Part shown: piece after piece, positions 35,281-44,858 of the stretch | Layout of the letters: every line of letters begins with the position of its first letter | Position numbering within the stretch: the first letter of the stretch is position 1 | Origin: Igneacidithiobacillus copahuensis | Lineage (GTDB): Bacteria; Pseudomonadota; Gammaproteobacteria; Acidithiobacillales; Acidithiobacillaceae | Assembly: GCF_018854015.1 (NCBI RefSeq) | Contig: NZ_JAAXYO010000048.1 | Coordinates: 41,133 to 105,132, forward strand | Direction: 5' to 3' | DNA length: 64,000 nt | The notes under the pieces: generated by a model | Told to the model about the DNA's origin: nothing | Databases searched by the model: none | Seen by the model: only the letters and a program-made list of their open reading frames with translations | Program-made: the position numbers and the translations under genes

Positions 35281-36459
35281 TCAGAGCTTGCCGTAGGAAT
35301 GCAGGCCCGACAGGAACATGTTGACACCCAGGAAGCAGAAGCTGACTACCCAGAGGCTCAGGAAAGACCACCAGGCCATGCTGCGACCGCGCCAGCCCTT
35401 GACCACCCGGGCGTGCAGGAAGCCTGCGTAATTGAGCCAGACGATCAGGGCCCAGGTTTCCTTGGGGTCCCAGGACCAGAAGCCACCCCAGGCCCGCGCC
35501 GCCCAGACCGCACCAAGGATGGTAGCCACGGTAAAAAACAGGAAGCCCAGGGCAATGGCGCGGTACATGACCTCGTCCATCAGGTCGGCGTCGGGCAGGC
35601 GGGCGGCCAAGATCCCGCGGCGTCGGACAGATCCCTCACGCAGCAGATATGCCGCCCCAATCAGGCTGGCGATGGTGAAATTGGCGTAGCCGACAAACAT
35701 CATCGGCACATGCAGCTTCATCCAGAAACTCTGCAAGGCGGGGATCAAGGGCTCGACGCGATCCATGTGTTGCGCCAGAGTCAACCACAACAAAAAGCCT
35801 ACCGCCGCCGCCACTAAGGGCATGATGAAGGCGCCCAGGCTGCGATTTTGCGCCTTTTTCTCGTAATACAGGTAAAACAGCGGAGTCGTCGCGCAAAAAA
35901 GCACAAAGACTTCCCACAGATTACTGACGGGGATGTGTCCCCAGCTCGGGTGTCCGAGGTAGGTCTCGCGCCAACGCACGCCCAGACCAATGAAGCCGAA
36001 GATCACGCCCCCCCAGGTCAGGCGCGTCGCCCAGCGCCCCACCGCCTCACGCCCCGAGAAAAAATGCAGCAGGTAGGCCGCAGTAGCGAGGAGGAGGAGT
36101 ACCGACATCCACATTGCAGCAGCGACACCCTGTAACACGTAGTGCAAGAGGAAATTGTTTTCTGCCGTCTGACCGTGGGCATAGAGCCAGACCGCGCCCA
36201 ATGCCGGCAGGACACTGGCTACCGTCGCCCACTGCAGCGGGCGCCAGGCAACGCCAGCCAGCAAGAGACCCACATACCAGGACGCCAGTACCACATATTG
36301 CCAATAGTCGAACTGCGCGCCCCAGCGGGCGAGAATGAATGCCGCCACCGCCGTCAGGCCCAGGATCCAGGCGGCCTCCTGACGCAGGATCTCCGCCAGG
36401 GTCCGGTGCCGAAACTCCGCGGGCAGTTCTTCTGCCCAGGATTCCATGCTCTTTGCCAT
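35281..36459 (-). CDS. ccsA: Cytochrome c biogenesis protein CcsA (System II)
   Basis: Inner-membrane heme handler that, with ResB/CcsB, delivers heme to apocytochromes c. The 392-residue protein has about eight membrane helices, the WWD-type motif WGGFWSWDPKETWALIVW (about residue 310) and conserved histidines (LHYVLQG; KLHVPMMFVGY; FLHARVVKG). The start at 36459 follows AGGAG; a longer frame overlaps resB. Together with resB it forms the System II synthetase. Confidence 0.93.
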   Translation of the reverse strand: MAKSMESWAEELPAEFRHRTLAEILRQEAAWILGLTAVAAFILARWGAQFDYWQYVVLASWYVGLLLAGVAWRPLQWATVASVLPALGAVWLYAHGQTAENNFLLHYVLQGVAAAMWMSVLLLLATAAYLLHFFSGREAVGRWATRLTWGGVIFGFIGLGVRWRETYLGHPSWGHIPVSNLWEVFVLFCATTPLFYLYYEKKAQNRSLGAFIMPLVAAAVGFLLWLTLAQHMDRVEPLIPALQSFWMKLHVPMMFVGYANFTIASLIGAAYLLREGSVRRRGILAARLPDADLMDEVMYRAIALGFLFFTVATILGAVWAARAWGGFWSWDPKETWALIVWLNYAGFLHARVVKGWRGRSMAWWSFLSLWVVSFCFLGVNMFLSGLHSYGKL

Positions 36460-36485
36460 GTGTTCCGCTCCTCTCTCTAAATAAG

Positions 36486-38309
36486 TCAACAATTCAAAGT
36501 AGTATCTTCTTTTCTAGGCGACGTCCGCAAGGCACGCTCCCAGGCAGCGAACTCGCGGGCGAACTCCCGCTTGTTCCGATCAGCGCTGGCGCCCAGTTCC
36601 AGATGACTGCCGCCTTCCCGATCCTCTACCCGCGCCCAAATCCGCCGTTGCGGCAGGTAAAAGAGAATGAAAATTCCCAGTACCAGGGCCACACAACCCC
36701 AGTAGATGGGCACCGTACCGGGCCACTTGGTAACCTGCAGACCGGCCGCCCAGCGATGGTCGAAGGACTGCAGGCGGAGAATGAAGGGGGCGGGATAATC
36801 CCGCATCTGCGCCAAGGCATTCAGGCTCGCCTGCACGAAACGACCCTGCTCGGCAGTAGACATATTGGGTGCCACACGCGCGGCAAGCATCGCAAAAATC
36901 TGCTGAAAGACCGCCGGAGATGCCTGTGCACCGCCGCGCGCCGCCACCTGCAGGGCAGCCAGATAATTCAGAAACAGGGAGATGCCGCCGTTGGGCCCGA
37001 CGGGCAGATAGACGTAGTGATAAGGATCACCGAGCGCCTGCCGATATCCCTGCACGAAATAGCCTTGTCCATTGCGGCTGATGGGGCTGAAGTAGGTTTT
37101 GAATTCCGCCGCGCCACCGTGCGGGTCATGCACCACGTAGGTGTAACTCGGGCCCAGGTTGATCATGGGGTTTTTCGGGTCGGGCTTGTCGCCTACCGCC
37201 GTGCGCGGCATGACATTGTAGAGGGAGAAGTTCTTCAATTGCACTGAATAACCGGAACCCCCCGCCTGCAGGGTCTGCCCGACCCGTCCCGTGAGCTGCC
37301 CCGGCTGCAACGCTGGCATTCCCAATACGTAACTTTGCAGGTGCAGGAGGGAGCCACCGTCACTGAAGCTCGACTGATAAATTTCCACGCCATCGTAGGA
37401 CATCGGATGATTGACGCGAATAATGCCACTTTTCAGTACCTTGCCCGACGGACTGTAGAGCACGACATCGGAAACGAAATCGCTGGGCATACCGGTAGAG
37501 TAATAACTGACGTGAAACGAGCGCAGATGAATGCGGAACGGCAGGGGCTGCACGAGGTAACCATCGCCGGCCAGCTCGAAGACGGCATCCGCCGTCTGTC
37601 CCTCCGGCAGGGTGATGATGCCGCGGTACGCAGGATTGTGCAGCGGCATCCAGGCCGAACGGGGGATTTCGCTGAGGGGCAGATCGAAGTTCTTGGCGGG
37701 CTGGAGAGTACCCGTCCACTCTGCCCATTTCACCGGAATATCGGCATTGTAGAGGGCCGCCGCGCAGATGAGGATGATGGCCAGATGGGTAAGGAAATAT
37801 CCCAGCCGGTGAAAGCGCCCCTTGCGCGCGGCTACATAGAACTCACTACCCTCACGCTCCAGGCGCGGGCGGAAACCGGCCTGGCGTAGCAATGCCGCAA
37901 GGCGGTTGGCCATGCCTTCGGCCGACAGCTCCGCATCGGTCGAGAAAAAATGTTCCTGTGCGCGGATTGCCGCGTGGCGCTGCCGGACGGGCAGGGCGCG
38001 CATGTCGCGCAGCATGCGCGGGCCATTACGCGTGACACAGGTAGCAGTAGAGAGGACCAGAAAGGCGACGATCCCGGTGTACCACAGGGTTCGGTAGACG
38101 TTGTAGAGCCCCAGCTCGCGATAAACCTGAAACCAGAAGCTACCGAACTGGAGCTGGTAGTTGTCGTAGGGCTGTTGCTGGCTCAGTACCGTACCGATGA
38201 CGGAAGCGATGGCGAGCAGGACAAGCAGGCTCACCGCCAAGCGCATCGAGCCCAAAAATTGCAGCAGTAGACGCAATCGCGAAGACTGCGCAGAGTGAAC
38301 ACGACTCAT
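36486..38309 (-). CDS. resB: Cytochrome c biogenesis protein ResB (CcsB)
   Basis: Partner of CcsA in System II heme delivery. The 607-residue protein has three N-terminal membrane helices (LAVSLLVLLAIASVIGTVL; TLWYTGIVAFLVLSTATC; YFLTHLAIILICAAALY), a large periplasmic domain (about residues 190-545, with IRVNHPMSYDGVEIYQSSFSD abridged) and a fourth helix (IYWGCVALVLGIFILFYLP). The start is uncertain: the ATG at 38309 is 14 bases from GGAGG, while a TTG nine bases upstream has better spacing. It is divergent from engB. Confidence 0.92.
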   Translation of the reverse strand: MSRVHSAQSSRLRLLLQFLGSMRLAVSLLVLLAIASVIGTVLSQQQPYDNYQLQFGSFWFQVYRELGLYNVYRTLWYTGIVAFLVLSTATCVTRNGPRMLRDMRALPVRQRHAAIRAQEHFFSTDAELSAEGMANRLAALLRQAGFRPRLEREGSEFYVAARKGRFHRLGYFLTHLAIILICAAALYNADIPVKWAEWTGTLQPAKNFDLPLSEIPRSAWMPLHNPAYRGIITLPEGQTADAVFELAGDGYLVQPLPFRIHLRSFHVSYYSTGMPSDFVSDVVLYSPSGKVLKSGIIRVNHPMSYDGVEIYQSSFSDGGSLLHLQSYVLGMPALQPGQLTGRVGQTLQAGGSGYSVQLKNFSLYNVMPRTAVGDKPDPKNPMINLGPSYTYVVHDPHGGAAEFKTYFSPISRNGQGYFVQGYRQALGDPYHYVYLPVGPNGGISLFLNYLAALQVAARGGAQASPAVFQQIFAMLAARVAPNMSTAEQGRFVQASLNALAQMRDYPAPFILRLQSFDHRWAAGLQVTKWPGTVPIYWGCVALVLGIFILFYLPQRRIWARVEDREGGSHLELGASADRNKREFAREFAAWERALRTSPRKEDTTLNC

Positions 38310-38406
38310 GGTCTGCAAGACCACCTCCCCATTCTGTTGTCTGCCCGCAGTCTAGCGCTTCAGGAAAGAATTGCCAGTAGCCGCGTGGCACGGCTATGCT
38401 CCTAGC

Positions 38407-39153
38407 ATGGAACATACCAAGGAAACTCCGAGGCCGGAGAAAGCGCGCACTATTGGTCTGCAGCAGGCCGAGTACCTGCTGAGCGTGACCCGCCTAGGCC
38501 AACTCCCCGCCGATAGCGGTGCCGAAGTGGCCATGGCCGGACGCTCCAACGTGGGCAAATCCTCGGTCCTCAACCGCGTCTGCCAACAACGCGCCTTGGC
38601 CCGCGTCAGCCGCACTCCGGGTCGTACCCAGGCACTGAATTTCTTCATCCTGGGCAGCCCGGAGCAGCGACTCGTCGATCTGCCGGGCTATGGCTACGCC
38701 AAGGTTCCGGAGGCCATGCGCGCCCAATGGGGGGAGCTTCTCAGCCAGTATCTGCGCAGTCGCCAGAGTCTGAAGGGGCTGATTCTGGTGATGGACATTC
38801 GCCATCCGCTGATGCCTTTCGACTGCGATCTGCTACGCTTTGCCGCGCATTGCCAGCGACCCGTGCACGTCCTCCTCAACAAGGCCGACAAACTGTCGCG
38901 TGGGGCAGCAAGGCAGACCCTGCAGCGGGTGCTGCGTGCGGGAGAAATGGCAGGGAGTACGGCACAGCTGTTTTCCGCGAAAGAGGGCGAAGGGCTCCCA
39001 GAGTTACAGAGCAGGCTGAGCGCTTGGCTGGAAAAAAGTCCCCCGCCGCCGGCGGGGAACAAACATGAGTCCTCAAAGGGAGGAGAGGACTCCCATCCCG
39101 GACAGGGAGGTGAAGTCCGGGAAAAACCACTCCCCTTAGAATCTAAAGACTGA
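38407..39153 (+). CDS. engB: Ribosome biogenesis GTP-binding protein EngB/YsxC
   Basis: GTPase needed for large ribosomal subunit assembly. The 248-residue protein has G1 GRSNVGKSSVL, G3 DLPGYGYAKV and G4 LLNKADKL. The usual EngB ends near LSAWLEKS; this one has an extra tail of about 35 residues rich in Pro, Gly, Lys and Glu (starting PPPPAGNKHESSKGG). The engB-polA neighbourhood is conserved in gammaproteobacteria. Confidence 0.94.
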   Translation: MEHTKETPRPEKARTIGLQQAEYLLSVTRLGQLPADSGAEVAMAGRSNVGKSSVLNRVCQQRALARVSRTPGRTQALNFFILGSPEQRLVDLPGYGYAKVPEAMRAQWGELLSQYLRSRQSLKGLILVMDIRHPLMPFDCDLLRFAAHCQRPVHVLLNKADKLSRGAARQTLQRVLRAGEMAGSTAQLFSAKEGEGLPELQSRLSAWLEKSPPPPAGNKHESSKGGEDSHPGQGGEVREKPLPLESKD

Positions 39154-39197
39154 AGTAAAGTTCAATTTTTTTTGCGAAGCGGCCCAAGGAATCTCTC

Positions 39198-39656
39198 ATG
39201 CCATTGAAAGATCATTACATTATCGTTGGTGACACGCCGCTGGCACGCAACAGCTATCGTCAGTTGAAAGACCGCGGACAGGTCGTGCGGGTCATTCTGC
39301 TGCGCCAGCCCGACGACACCTATTTTCAAGCCGAGGATGTGATCATCGGCGACGCCAGCGACACCGACGTCCTCAACCAAGTGCAGGCCAATGTCGCTGC
39401 CGCGGTCCTCGCCCTGCGTGCCGATGACTCGGAAAACGCCTTCATCATCCTTGCTACGCGCGAACTACAAGGCTCTGCGAAGACCGTGGCCGCGGTCAAC
39501 GACAGTAAAAATCTCAAGCGCGTGCAACGGGTGCAGCCGGATATGATCATCGCCCCCCAGGTCATTGGCGGCGAGGTCCTCGCCATGGCACTGAACGGTG
39601 AAGAGCTCAGCAGCGACGCCATCCTGAAGATGTTTCAAGGCAACAATCAACGCTAA
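39198..39656 (+). CDS. Stand-alone TrkA-N/RCK-type NAD-binding protein
   Basis: The 152-residue protein is a single RCK Rossmann domain: HYIIVGDTPLARNSYRQLKDR (abridged), VIIGDASDTDVLNQ, AVLALRADDSENAFIILATR and AVNDSKNLKRVQRVQPD. It lacks a channel pore and the second RCK-C half. Such proteins gate or regulate K+ channels; no potassium channel gene is in the window. AAGGA lies seven bases before the ATG. It converges on polA with three bases between them. Confidence 0.85.
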   Translation: MPLKDHYIIVGDTPLARNSYRQLKDRGQVVRVILLRQPDDTYFQAEDVIIGDASDTDVLNQVQANVAAAVLALRADDSENAFIILATRELQGSAKTVAAVNDSKNLKRVQRVQPDMIIAPQVIGGEVLAMALNGEELSSDAILKMFQGNNQR

Positions 39657-39659
39657 ACA

Positions 39660-42365
39660 TCAGGAGTGCGCTTCCGCCCAGGAAGCGCCCCAGCCCATAC
39701 TCACCTCCAGGGGGACGGCGAGCTGCGCCACCCCTTCCATACGTGCCCGCAGGGCCTGACTGGCCTCCTGCAGACGCTCCTCCGCGACCTCCAGAATCAA
39801 TTCGTCGTGTACCTGCAGGATCATTCGCCCCCGCGACCGGTCTTCCTGTAACCAGGAGTCGACGGCGATCATCGCCAATTTGATTAGATCGGCGGCGCTG
39901 CCCTGCAACGGGGCATTGATGGCGGCACGCTCGGCGTACGCCCGGCGCGCCGGATTGCGCGATTGAATCTCAGGCACATAGAGACGGCGGCCATAGAGGG
40001 TTTCGACAAAACCTTGCTCTCGCGCCCGTTTGCGGCTTTCCTCCATATACGCCCGGACCCCGGGATAGCGCTCGAAATAGCGCTGCATGTACGCCCGTGC
40101 ACTGGCCTGATCGACCCCCAGCTGCTGCGCCAGGCCAAAGGCAGTCTGGCCGTAGATCAGACCAAAATTGATCGCCTTGGCGGCCCGTCGTTGCTCCGCA
40201 TCGACGTCCTCCAGCGGAATCTGGAAGACCTCAGCGGCGGTTGCCCGGTGGACGTCTTCCCCCGCCGCAAAGGCAGCGAGCAGACCCTCATCGTGGGAAA
40301 AATGCGCCATGAGACGAAGTTCGATCTGTGAGTAATCGGCGCTCAGCAGCAGGTGCCCCGGCTCGGCGATGAAGGCGGCACGGATCCGTCGCCCCTGCTC
40401 CGTGCGCACCGGGATGTTCTGGAGATTCGGATCGCTGGAGGAAAGTCGTCCCGTAGCCGCCACTGCCTGGCGATAGTGGGTGTGCACACGCCCGGTACGC
40501 GGATGGATCATCTGCGGCAAGGCATCGGCGTAGGTGTTCCGCAGCTTGGCGAGGCTGCGATATTCGAGAATCAGGCCCGGTAGGGGTGAATGGCTGGCCA
40601 GTTGCGCGAGACTATCCTCGTCGGTCGAGGCCTGCCCGCCCTTGGTCTTCTTCTGGCTTGGCAACTGCATCTTGTCGAAGAGGATTTCCTGAATCTGCTT
40701 GGGGGAAGATAAATTGAAGGGCTGCCCAGCCAATTCCTGCGCCTCCCGCTCGACCTGCTGCATGGCCGCAGCCAGCTCACTACTGAGGGCCTCCAACTGC
40801 TGCCGGTCGATCTTCACTCCTGCCCATTCCATACGCGCCAATACCAGCGCAAGGGGCATTTCGATCTCTACAAACACCCGCCGCAGCCCCGCTTCCGTGT
40901 CGATCCGCGGCCACAGCAGAGCATCTAGGCGCAGGCAGACATCAGCGTCTTCCGCCGCGTAGGGCAGGGCCTCGCGGATCGGAACCTCGGCGAAACTGCG
41001 TTGCTTTTTGCCTTTGCCAGCGACGTCCTCATAGGCGATGTTCTGGTGCTGCAGAAAGCGCTCCGCCAGATGATCCAGGTCGTGCGGCCCGTTGGAGTCC
41101 AGCACATAACTTTCGAGCAGGGTATCGCGCAGCAGGCCCTGCGGCTCTATGCCCTGACCCCAAAAGATCTGCCAGTCGAACTTGGCATTCTGGGCAATCT
41201 TCGCCGCGTCCGATTCCAGCCAAGATCGTAGTTCTGCAAGGACTTGCTCGCGCGGCAACTGCCGCCCCTCGCGGTGTCCGAGGGGCAGGTAGGCTGCCTC
41301 TATCTCGTCGCCCTCCCGCCAAGCAAAGGAAATCCCCACCAGCTCGGCATCATGGGGATTGAGAGAGGTGGTTTCGGTATCGATGGCCACCCGCTCTGCC
41401 GCCGTTATCCGCGCCAGGAGATCTTGCAGGGCGTCTTCCGTATCGATCAGTAGGTAGCGACTGCGGTCGATGGGATCTCCTGAGAGAGGGGAAAATCCCG
41501 CAGGATCCCCTGTCGCTGCCAACTCGGTCTGCAACTCGCGGCGCCAGCTATTGAAGCCCAGACGTTCCGCCAGGGCAAGAAGCGCCGCCGTATTGGCCGG
41601 CTGTTGCACGAGCGCGGCGGCGGGGAGCTCCAGATCACAGCGAATCCTGGCCAAGTCCCGGCTGCGTGGTAGAAAGTCACGACTGGCACGCAGGGCATCA
41701 CCAATCTTGCCGCCAATTTCATCGGCATGCGCAAGAAGATTGTCCAGGGTGCCGTATTGTCCCAGCCATTTGGCCACCGTCTTGGGTCCGGCGCCCGGCA
41801 CGCCCGGAATGTTGTCCACCTTGTCGCCCACCAAGGCAAGGTAGTCCACCATCTGTTCCGGCGGGACGCCAAACTTGTCGCGCACTCCCTGCCCATCGAG
41901 CACGGTGTTTTTCATGGTATCGACGATTTGCGTACGCGCATCGATGAGCTGCGCAAGATCCTTATCGCCGCTAATGATCAGGAGGGGGCGATCGGCAGGC
42001 GTGGCGCAGGCGAGGGTGCCGATGACATCATCGGCCTCGACGCCCGCCTCACGCAGCAGGGGCAGGCCCATGGCCGCTATCCACTGCAGCAGAGGCTCGA
42101 TCTGCACGCGCAGTTCCTGTGGCATGGGCGGACGTTGTGCCTTGTATTCGGGGTAGATCGCATCCCGAAAGGTCGGCCCGGCGGCGTCGAAAACGACGAA
42201 GATCTCGCCCTGCGGATACTCGCGCCGCAACCGTCGCAACATGTTGACCACCCCATAGATGGCGCCGGTTGGCAGGCCATCGGGGGCGCGCAGGTCCGGG
42301 AGGGCATGAAAGGCGCGGTAGAGAAAACTGGAGGCATCAACCAGGATACGAGAATTTTCGGTCAT
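39660..42365 (-). CDS. polA: DNA polymerase I
   Basis: Repair and Okazaki-fragment polymerase. The 901-residue protein has all three domains: 5'-3' exonuclease (ILVDASSFLYRAFHALPDL; GDKDLAQLID; GVPGAGPKTVAKWL), 3'-5' exonuclease (VAIDTETTSLNPHDAELVG; AKFDWQIFWGQG) and polymerase (DYSQIELRLMAHFS; AKAINFGLIYGQ; QVHDELILEV). The ATG at 42365 is the family start. The reading frame stays open for another 381 codons upstream, but that stretch is antisense to the LOG gene and is not part of polA. Confidence 0.97.
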   Translation of the reverse strand: MTENSRILVDASSFLYRAFHALPDLRAPDGLPTGAIYGVVNMLRRLRREYPQGEIFVVFDAAGPTFRDAIYPEYKAQRPPMPQELRVQIEPLLQWIAAMGLPLLREAGVEADDVIGTLACATPADRPLLIISGDKDLAQLIDARTQIVDTMKNTVLDGQGVRDKFGVPPEQMVDYLALVGDKVDNIPGVPGAGPKTVAKWLGQYGTLDNLLAHADEIGGKIGDALRASRDFLPRSRDLARIRCDLELPAAALVQQPANTAALLALAERLGFNSWRRELQTELAATGDPAGFSPLSGDPIDRSRYLLIDTEDALQDLLARITAAERVAIDTETTSLNPHDAELVGISFAWREGDEIEAAYLPLGHREGRQLPREQVLAELRSWLESDAAKIAQNAKFDWQIFWGQGIEPQGLLRDTLLESYVLDSNGPHDLDHLAERFLQHQNIAYEDVAGKGKKQRSFAEVPIREALPYAAEDADVCLRLDALLWPRIDTEAGLRRVFVEIEMPLALVLARMEWAGVKIDRQQLEALSSELAAAMQQVEREAQELAGQPFNLSSPKQIQEILFDKMQLPSQKKTKGGQASTDEDSLAQLASHSPLPGLILEYRSLAKLRNTYADALPQMIHPRTGRVHTHYRQAVAATGRLSSSDPNLQNIPVRTEQGRRIRAAFIAEPGHLLLSADYSQIELRLMAHFSHDEGLLAAFAAGEDVHRATAAEVFQIPLEDVDAEQRRAAKAINFGLIYGQTAFGLAQQLGVDQASARAYMQRYFERYPGVRAYMEESRKRAREQGFVETLYGRRLYVPEIQSRNPARRAYAERAAINAPLQGSAADLIKLAMIAVDSWLQEDRSRGRMILQVHDELILEVAEERLQEASQALRARMEGVAQLAVPLEVSMGWGASWAEAHS

Positions 42366-42431
42366 GAGCAGGACTTTTCGGCAGCTTTCCCCCATAATAC
42401 GGAAAATTTGAGCAGCTACGGTAGGCCTGCA

Positions 42432-43151
42432 ATGCGCGCACCCCTGGACACGGAACGTCTTCTTGACGGCGGCGAGAGTCGCCTCACCCGCGAAGCCTGG
42501 AAAATCTTTCAGATCATGGCGGAGTTTGTGCGCGGCTATGAAAAGCTGGCCGCCGTTGAGCCCTGTGTCAGTATCTTCGGCTCGGCGCGGCTGCCCGAGG
42601 AGCACCGCTGGTATCAGCAGACCTTGAGCATTGCCGAGAAACTCTCCAACGCCGGTTTTTCGGTGATCAGTGGCGGTGGTCCGGGCGTCATGGAGGCGGC
42701 CAATCGCGGTGCCTATCGCGGCACCGGCTACAGCATCGGTCTCAACATCGAACTGCCGCATGAGCAACACAGCAATCCCTATCAGGACATCTCCCTGTCC
42801 TTCGAACATTTTTATTCGCGCAAGGTGATGTTCATGAAGTACGCTGCCGCCTATGTGGTCATGCCCGGCGGCTTTGGTACCCTCGATGAACTCGCGGAAT
42901 GCCTCACCCTGGTGCAGACCGGCAAGACCCGCCGCATGCCCATCATTCTTTTCGACTCCGGCTTTTGGAATGGATTGATCGACTGGTGGAAAAGCACCAT
43001 GCTGGCGCACGGCACCATCAACGAGGCCGACCTGGATCTGGTCACCGTACTCGACGATCCCGATGCCGTTGTTGCTGCTATCTTTGATCATTACGAAAAA
43101 CGCGGTTTTGCCCCCTCGTCGGCAGAAACCGAAGCCCTGCTCAACCTGTAA
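42432..43151 (+). CDS. LOG-family nucleotide phosphoribohydrolase
   Basis: Lysine decarboxylase-like fold that cleaves ribose-5-phosphate from nucleoside monophosphates. The 239-residue protein has the two family motifs ISGGGPGVMEAANRGAY and MPGGFGTLDELAECLT. The N-terminus has an extra helix (RLTREAWKIFQIMAEFVRGY) typical of the long LOG type. It is divergent from polA (66-base gap) and leads the DUF2782-thrB run. Confidence 0.9.
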   Translation: MRAPLDTERLLDGGESRLTREAWKIFQIMAEFVRGYEKLAAVEPCVSIFGSARLPEEHRWYQQTLSIAEKLSNAGFSVISGGGPGVMEAANRGAYRGTGYSIGLNIELPHEQHSNPYQDISLSFEHFYSRKVMFMKYAAAYVVMPGGFGTLDELAECLTLVQTGKTRRMPIILFDSGFWNGLIDWWKSTMLAHGTINEADLDLVTVLDDPDAVVAAIFDHYEKRGFAPSSAETEALLNL

Positions 43152-43169
43152 CAAGGGAGGAACCTCGTC

Positions 43170-43502
43170 ATGCCGCGTACTCTTGCAATCTTTCTGGGTC
43201 TGGGGGCATTTCTCTGCGCTGGCGTTGTGCTGGCCGAGAGCGGCCCCGAGAAATACCCCTATCATCTGCCACGCCTGGCACCGCCCAAAAACAGTGTGCC
43301 CGAGGCCCAACTCCATGTGCCCAAGGGCTCCCGGATCGAAGAATACAAGGCCGATGGCGAGGTCTACATGGTCAAGGTCATCCCGCCCAAGCCCTTCCCT
43401 CCGTACTATCTCGTCAACCGCAGCGGCCATGGCTTCACCCGTGTACCCAATTCCGATGCGGAAAAAATGGATGTCCCGCAGTGGACTCTCTTCCGCTGGT
43501 AA
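43170..43502 (+). CDS. DUF2782 periplasmic protein
   Basis: The 110-residue protein has a signal peptide (LFLGLGAFLCAGVVLA-like, cleavage after LA at about residue 22) and a small beta domain with the DUF2782 pattern IEEYKADGEVYMVKVIPPK and PPYYLVNRSGHGFTR. Function is unknown. Its place between polA and thrB is conserved in Pseudomonas and relatives. thrB starts four bases after its stop. Confidence 0.88.
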   Translation: MPRTLAIFLGLGAFLCAGVVLAESGPEKYPYHLPRLAPPKNSVPEAQLHVPKGSRIEEYKADGEVYMVKVIPPKPFPPYYLVNRSGHGFTRVPNSDAEKMDVPQWTLFRW

Positions 43503-43506
43503 ACGC

Positions 43507-44439
43507 ATGGCTGTCTACACCGAACTCCCCGATGCCGAGTTGGCAAGCTTTCTGGCCGCCTATGACCTTGGCAGCCTGGAACAGATTACCGGCATCTGCG
43601 CGGGTACCGAGAACAGCAACTTTTTTCTCGATACCCAAGGCGGCCGCTTCGTTCTGACCATTTTTGAACGTCTGCCGCGAGAGAGCATCCCTTATTACCT
43701 GCACGTTACGGAGTGGCTGAGTCAGCACGGCATTCCCTGCCCGGCGCCAGTGCATTCGCGCGCTGGCGAGATCCTCGGTACTCTCTGCGGTAAACCGGCC
43801 GCCATCGTGCAACGCCTGGCCGGGCAGTCCATCGAGGGCCGCGTGCCCAACGAGGCCGAGATCAGCGCCCTCGGGCAGCTGCTCGCACGCATGCATCTCG
43901 CTGGTCGCGGCTTTCCCGAGGAGCATCCGAACCCCGCCGGGCTCGGCTGGTGCCAGGAAACCGGCAGACGGCTGTTCCCCAAGTTGAGCCCGGCCGAAAG
44001 AGAGCTGCTTGCCGATGAACGGGAAACGCAGAAGCAATGGCCCCGCGATAAGCTGCCCGGCGGGGTGATTCACGCCGATCTCTTCCCCGATAACGTCCTC
44101 TTTCAGGGCAACACCATCACCGGTACCATCGACTACTACTACGCGGGTGACGATGCCTGGCTCTATGATCTGGCCATCGTCGCCAATGCCTGGTGCTCCT
44201 TCCCCGATGGCAGTCTCGACAAAAACCTTGCCGCCATTCTCTGGCAAGCCTACGAAAGCGTCCGCCCTTTCGAACGGCGCGAGCATGGCCTGTGGTTTCC
44301 CTACATGCGTGCCGCCGCCTTGCGCTTCTGGCTCCTGCGTCTGGAGGCCAAGCATTTCCCCCGCGGCGGCCAGCTCACCGAGCTACGTGATCCGGAGGAA
44401 TATCAGCGCATTTTGGAGCGGCGCCGCGAGTTTTGTTGA
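43507..44439 (+). CDS. thrB: Homoserine kinase, ThrB type II (APH fold)
   Basis: Phosphorylates homoserine for threonine synthesis. The 310-residue protein starts MAVYTELPDAELASFLAAYD and has the aminoglycoside-phosphotransferase-like core: GTENSNFFLDT, catalytic GGVIHADLFPDNVLF (Asp and Asn) and GTIDYYYAGDDAWLYDLA (metal Asp). This is the Pseudomonas-type enzyme, not the GHMP-type. Confidence 0.93.
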   Translation: MAVYTELPDAELASFLAAYDLGSLEQITGICAGTENSNFFLDTQGGRFVLTIFERLPRESIPYYLHVTEWLSQHGIPCPAPVHSRAGEILGTLCGKPAAIVQRLAGQSIEGRVPNEAEISALGQLLARMHLAGRGFPEEHPNPAGLGWCQETGRRLFPKLSPAERELLADERETQKQWPRDKLPGGVIHADLFPDNVLFQGNTITGTIDYYYAGDDAWLYDLAIVANAWCSFPDGSLDKNLAAILWQAYESVRPFERREHGLWFPYMRAAALRFWLLRLEAKHFPRGGQLTELRDPEEYQRILERRREFC

Positions 44440-44451
44440 TCGCTGCATGCT

Positions 44452-44760
44452 TCAAGACTTAGGTCGCGACCAAAAGCCCGCCAGCCAAAGGGCGACACCA
44501 AAGAAAAGCCCCTCTCCCGCAGGCAAGATCCAGTCCCAAGGATGCCCACCCATGGCAATGGAAGCGAAGAGCGCCAGCGCGGCAATCATCAAAAAGATGC
44601 CCGCCCGCTCCACCCAGCGACTGAAGACCTCGCGATCGATCCCCTGTATCCAGTCCCACAGGCCCAGGCGCGTCAGAATCCGCCGCGTTTCTGCGGGAAA
44701 CCACAACGCCAACACAATACCCAGCACAAACAGGGTGTTCAACAGATAGAGTATGATCAT
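44452..44760 (-). CDS. Small membrane protein, 102 aa
   Basis: The protein has three hydrophobic stretches (LYLLNTLFVLGIVLALWF, AGIFLMIAALALFASIAMG, GLFFGVALWLAGFW) and a short amphipathic region with WDWIQGIDREVFSRWVERA. No family recognised. It is convergent with thrB and divergent from the cytochrome b561 gene. Confidence 0.6.
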   Translation of the reverse strand: MIILYLLNTLFVLGIVLALWFPAETRRILTRLGLWDWIQGIDREVFSRWVERAGIFLMIAALALFASIAMGGHPWDWILPAGEGLFFGVALWLAGFWSRPKS

Positions 44761-44858
44761 CAGACGCCCCCCTCTTTGCTATCATCATACTTTTTCGTCC
44801 CTTTATGGGAAAGCCTGAAAATCACGATATACTGGGCGTAATCCATCTGGGAGGAAAG

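Noticed and set aside
39098..39175. Possible terminator after engB
   Set aside because: The CCCGGAC/GTCCGGG hairpin is followed by A residues, not T, and the T-run at about 39165 has no stem directly before it.
42366..43508. 381-codon minus-strand extension of polA
   Set aside because: It is antisense to the LOG gene and DUF2782, has no DNA polymerase similarity, and polA has a canonical start at 42365.
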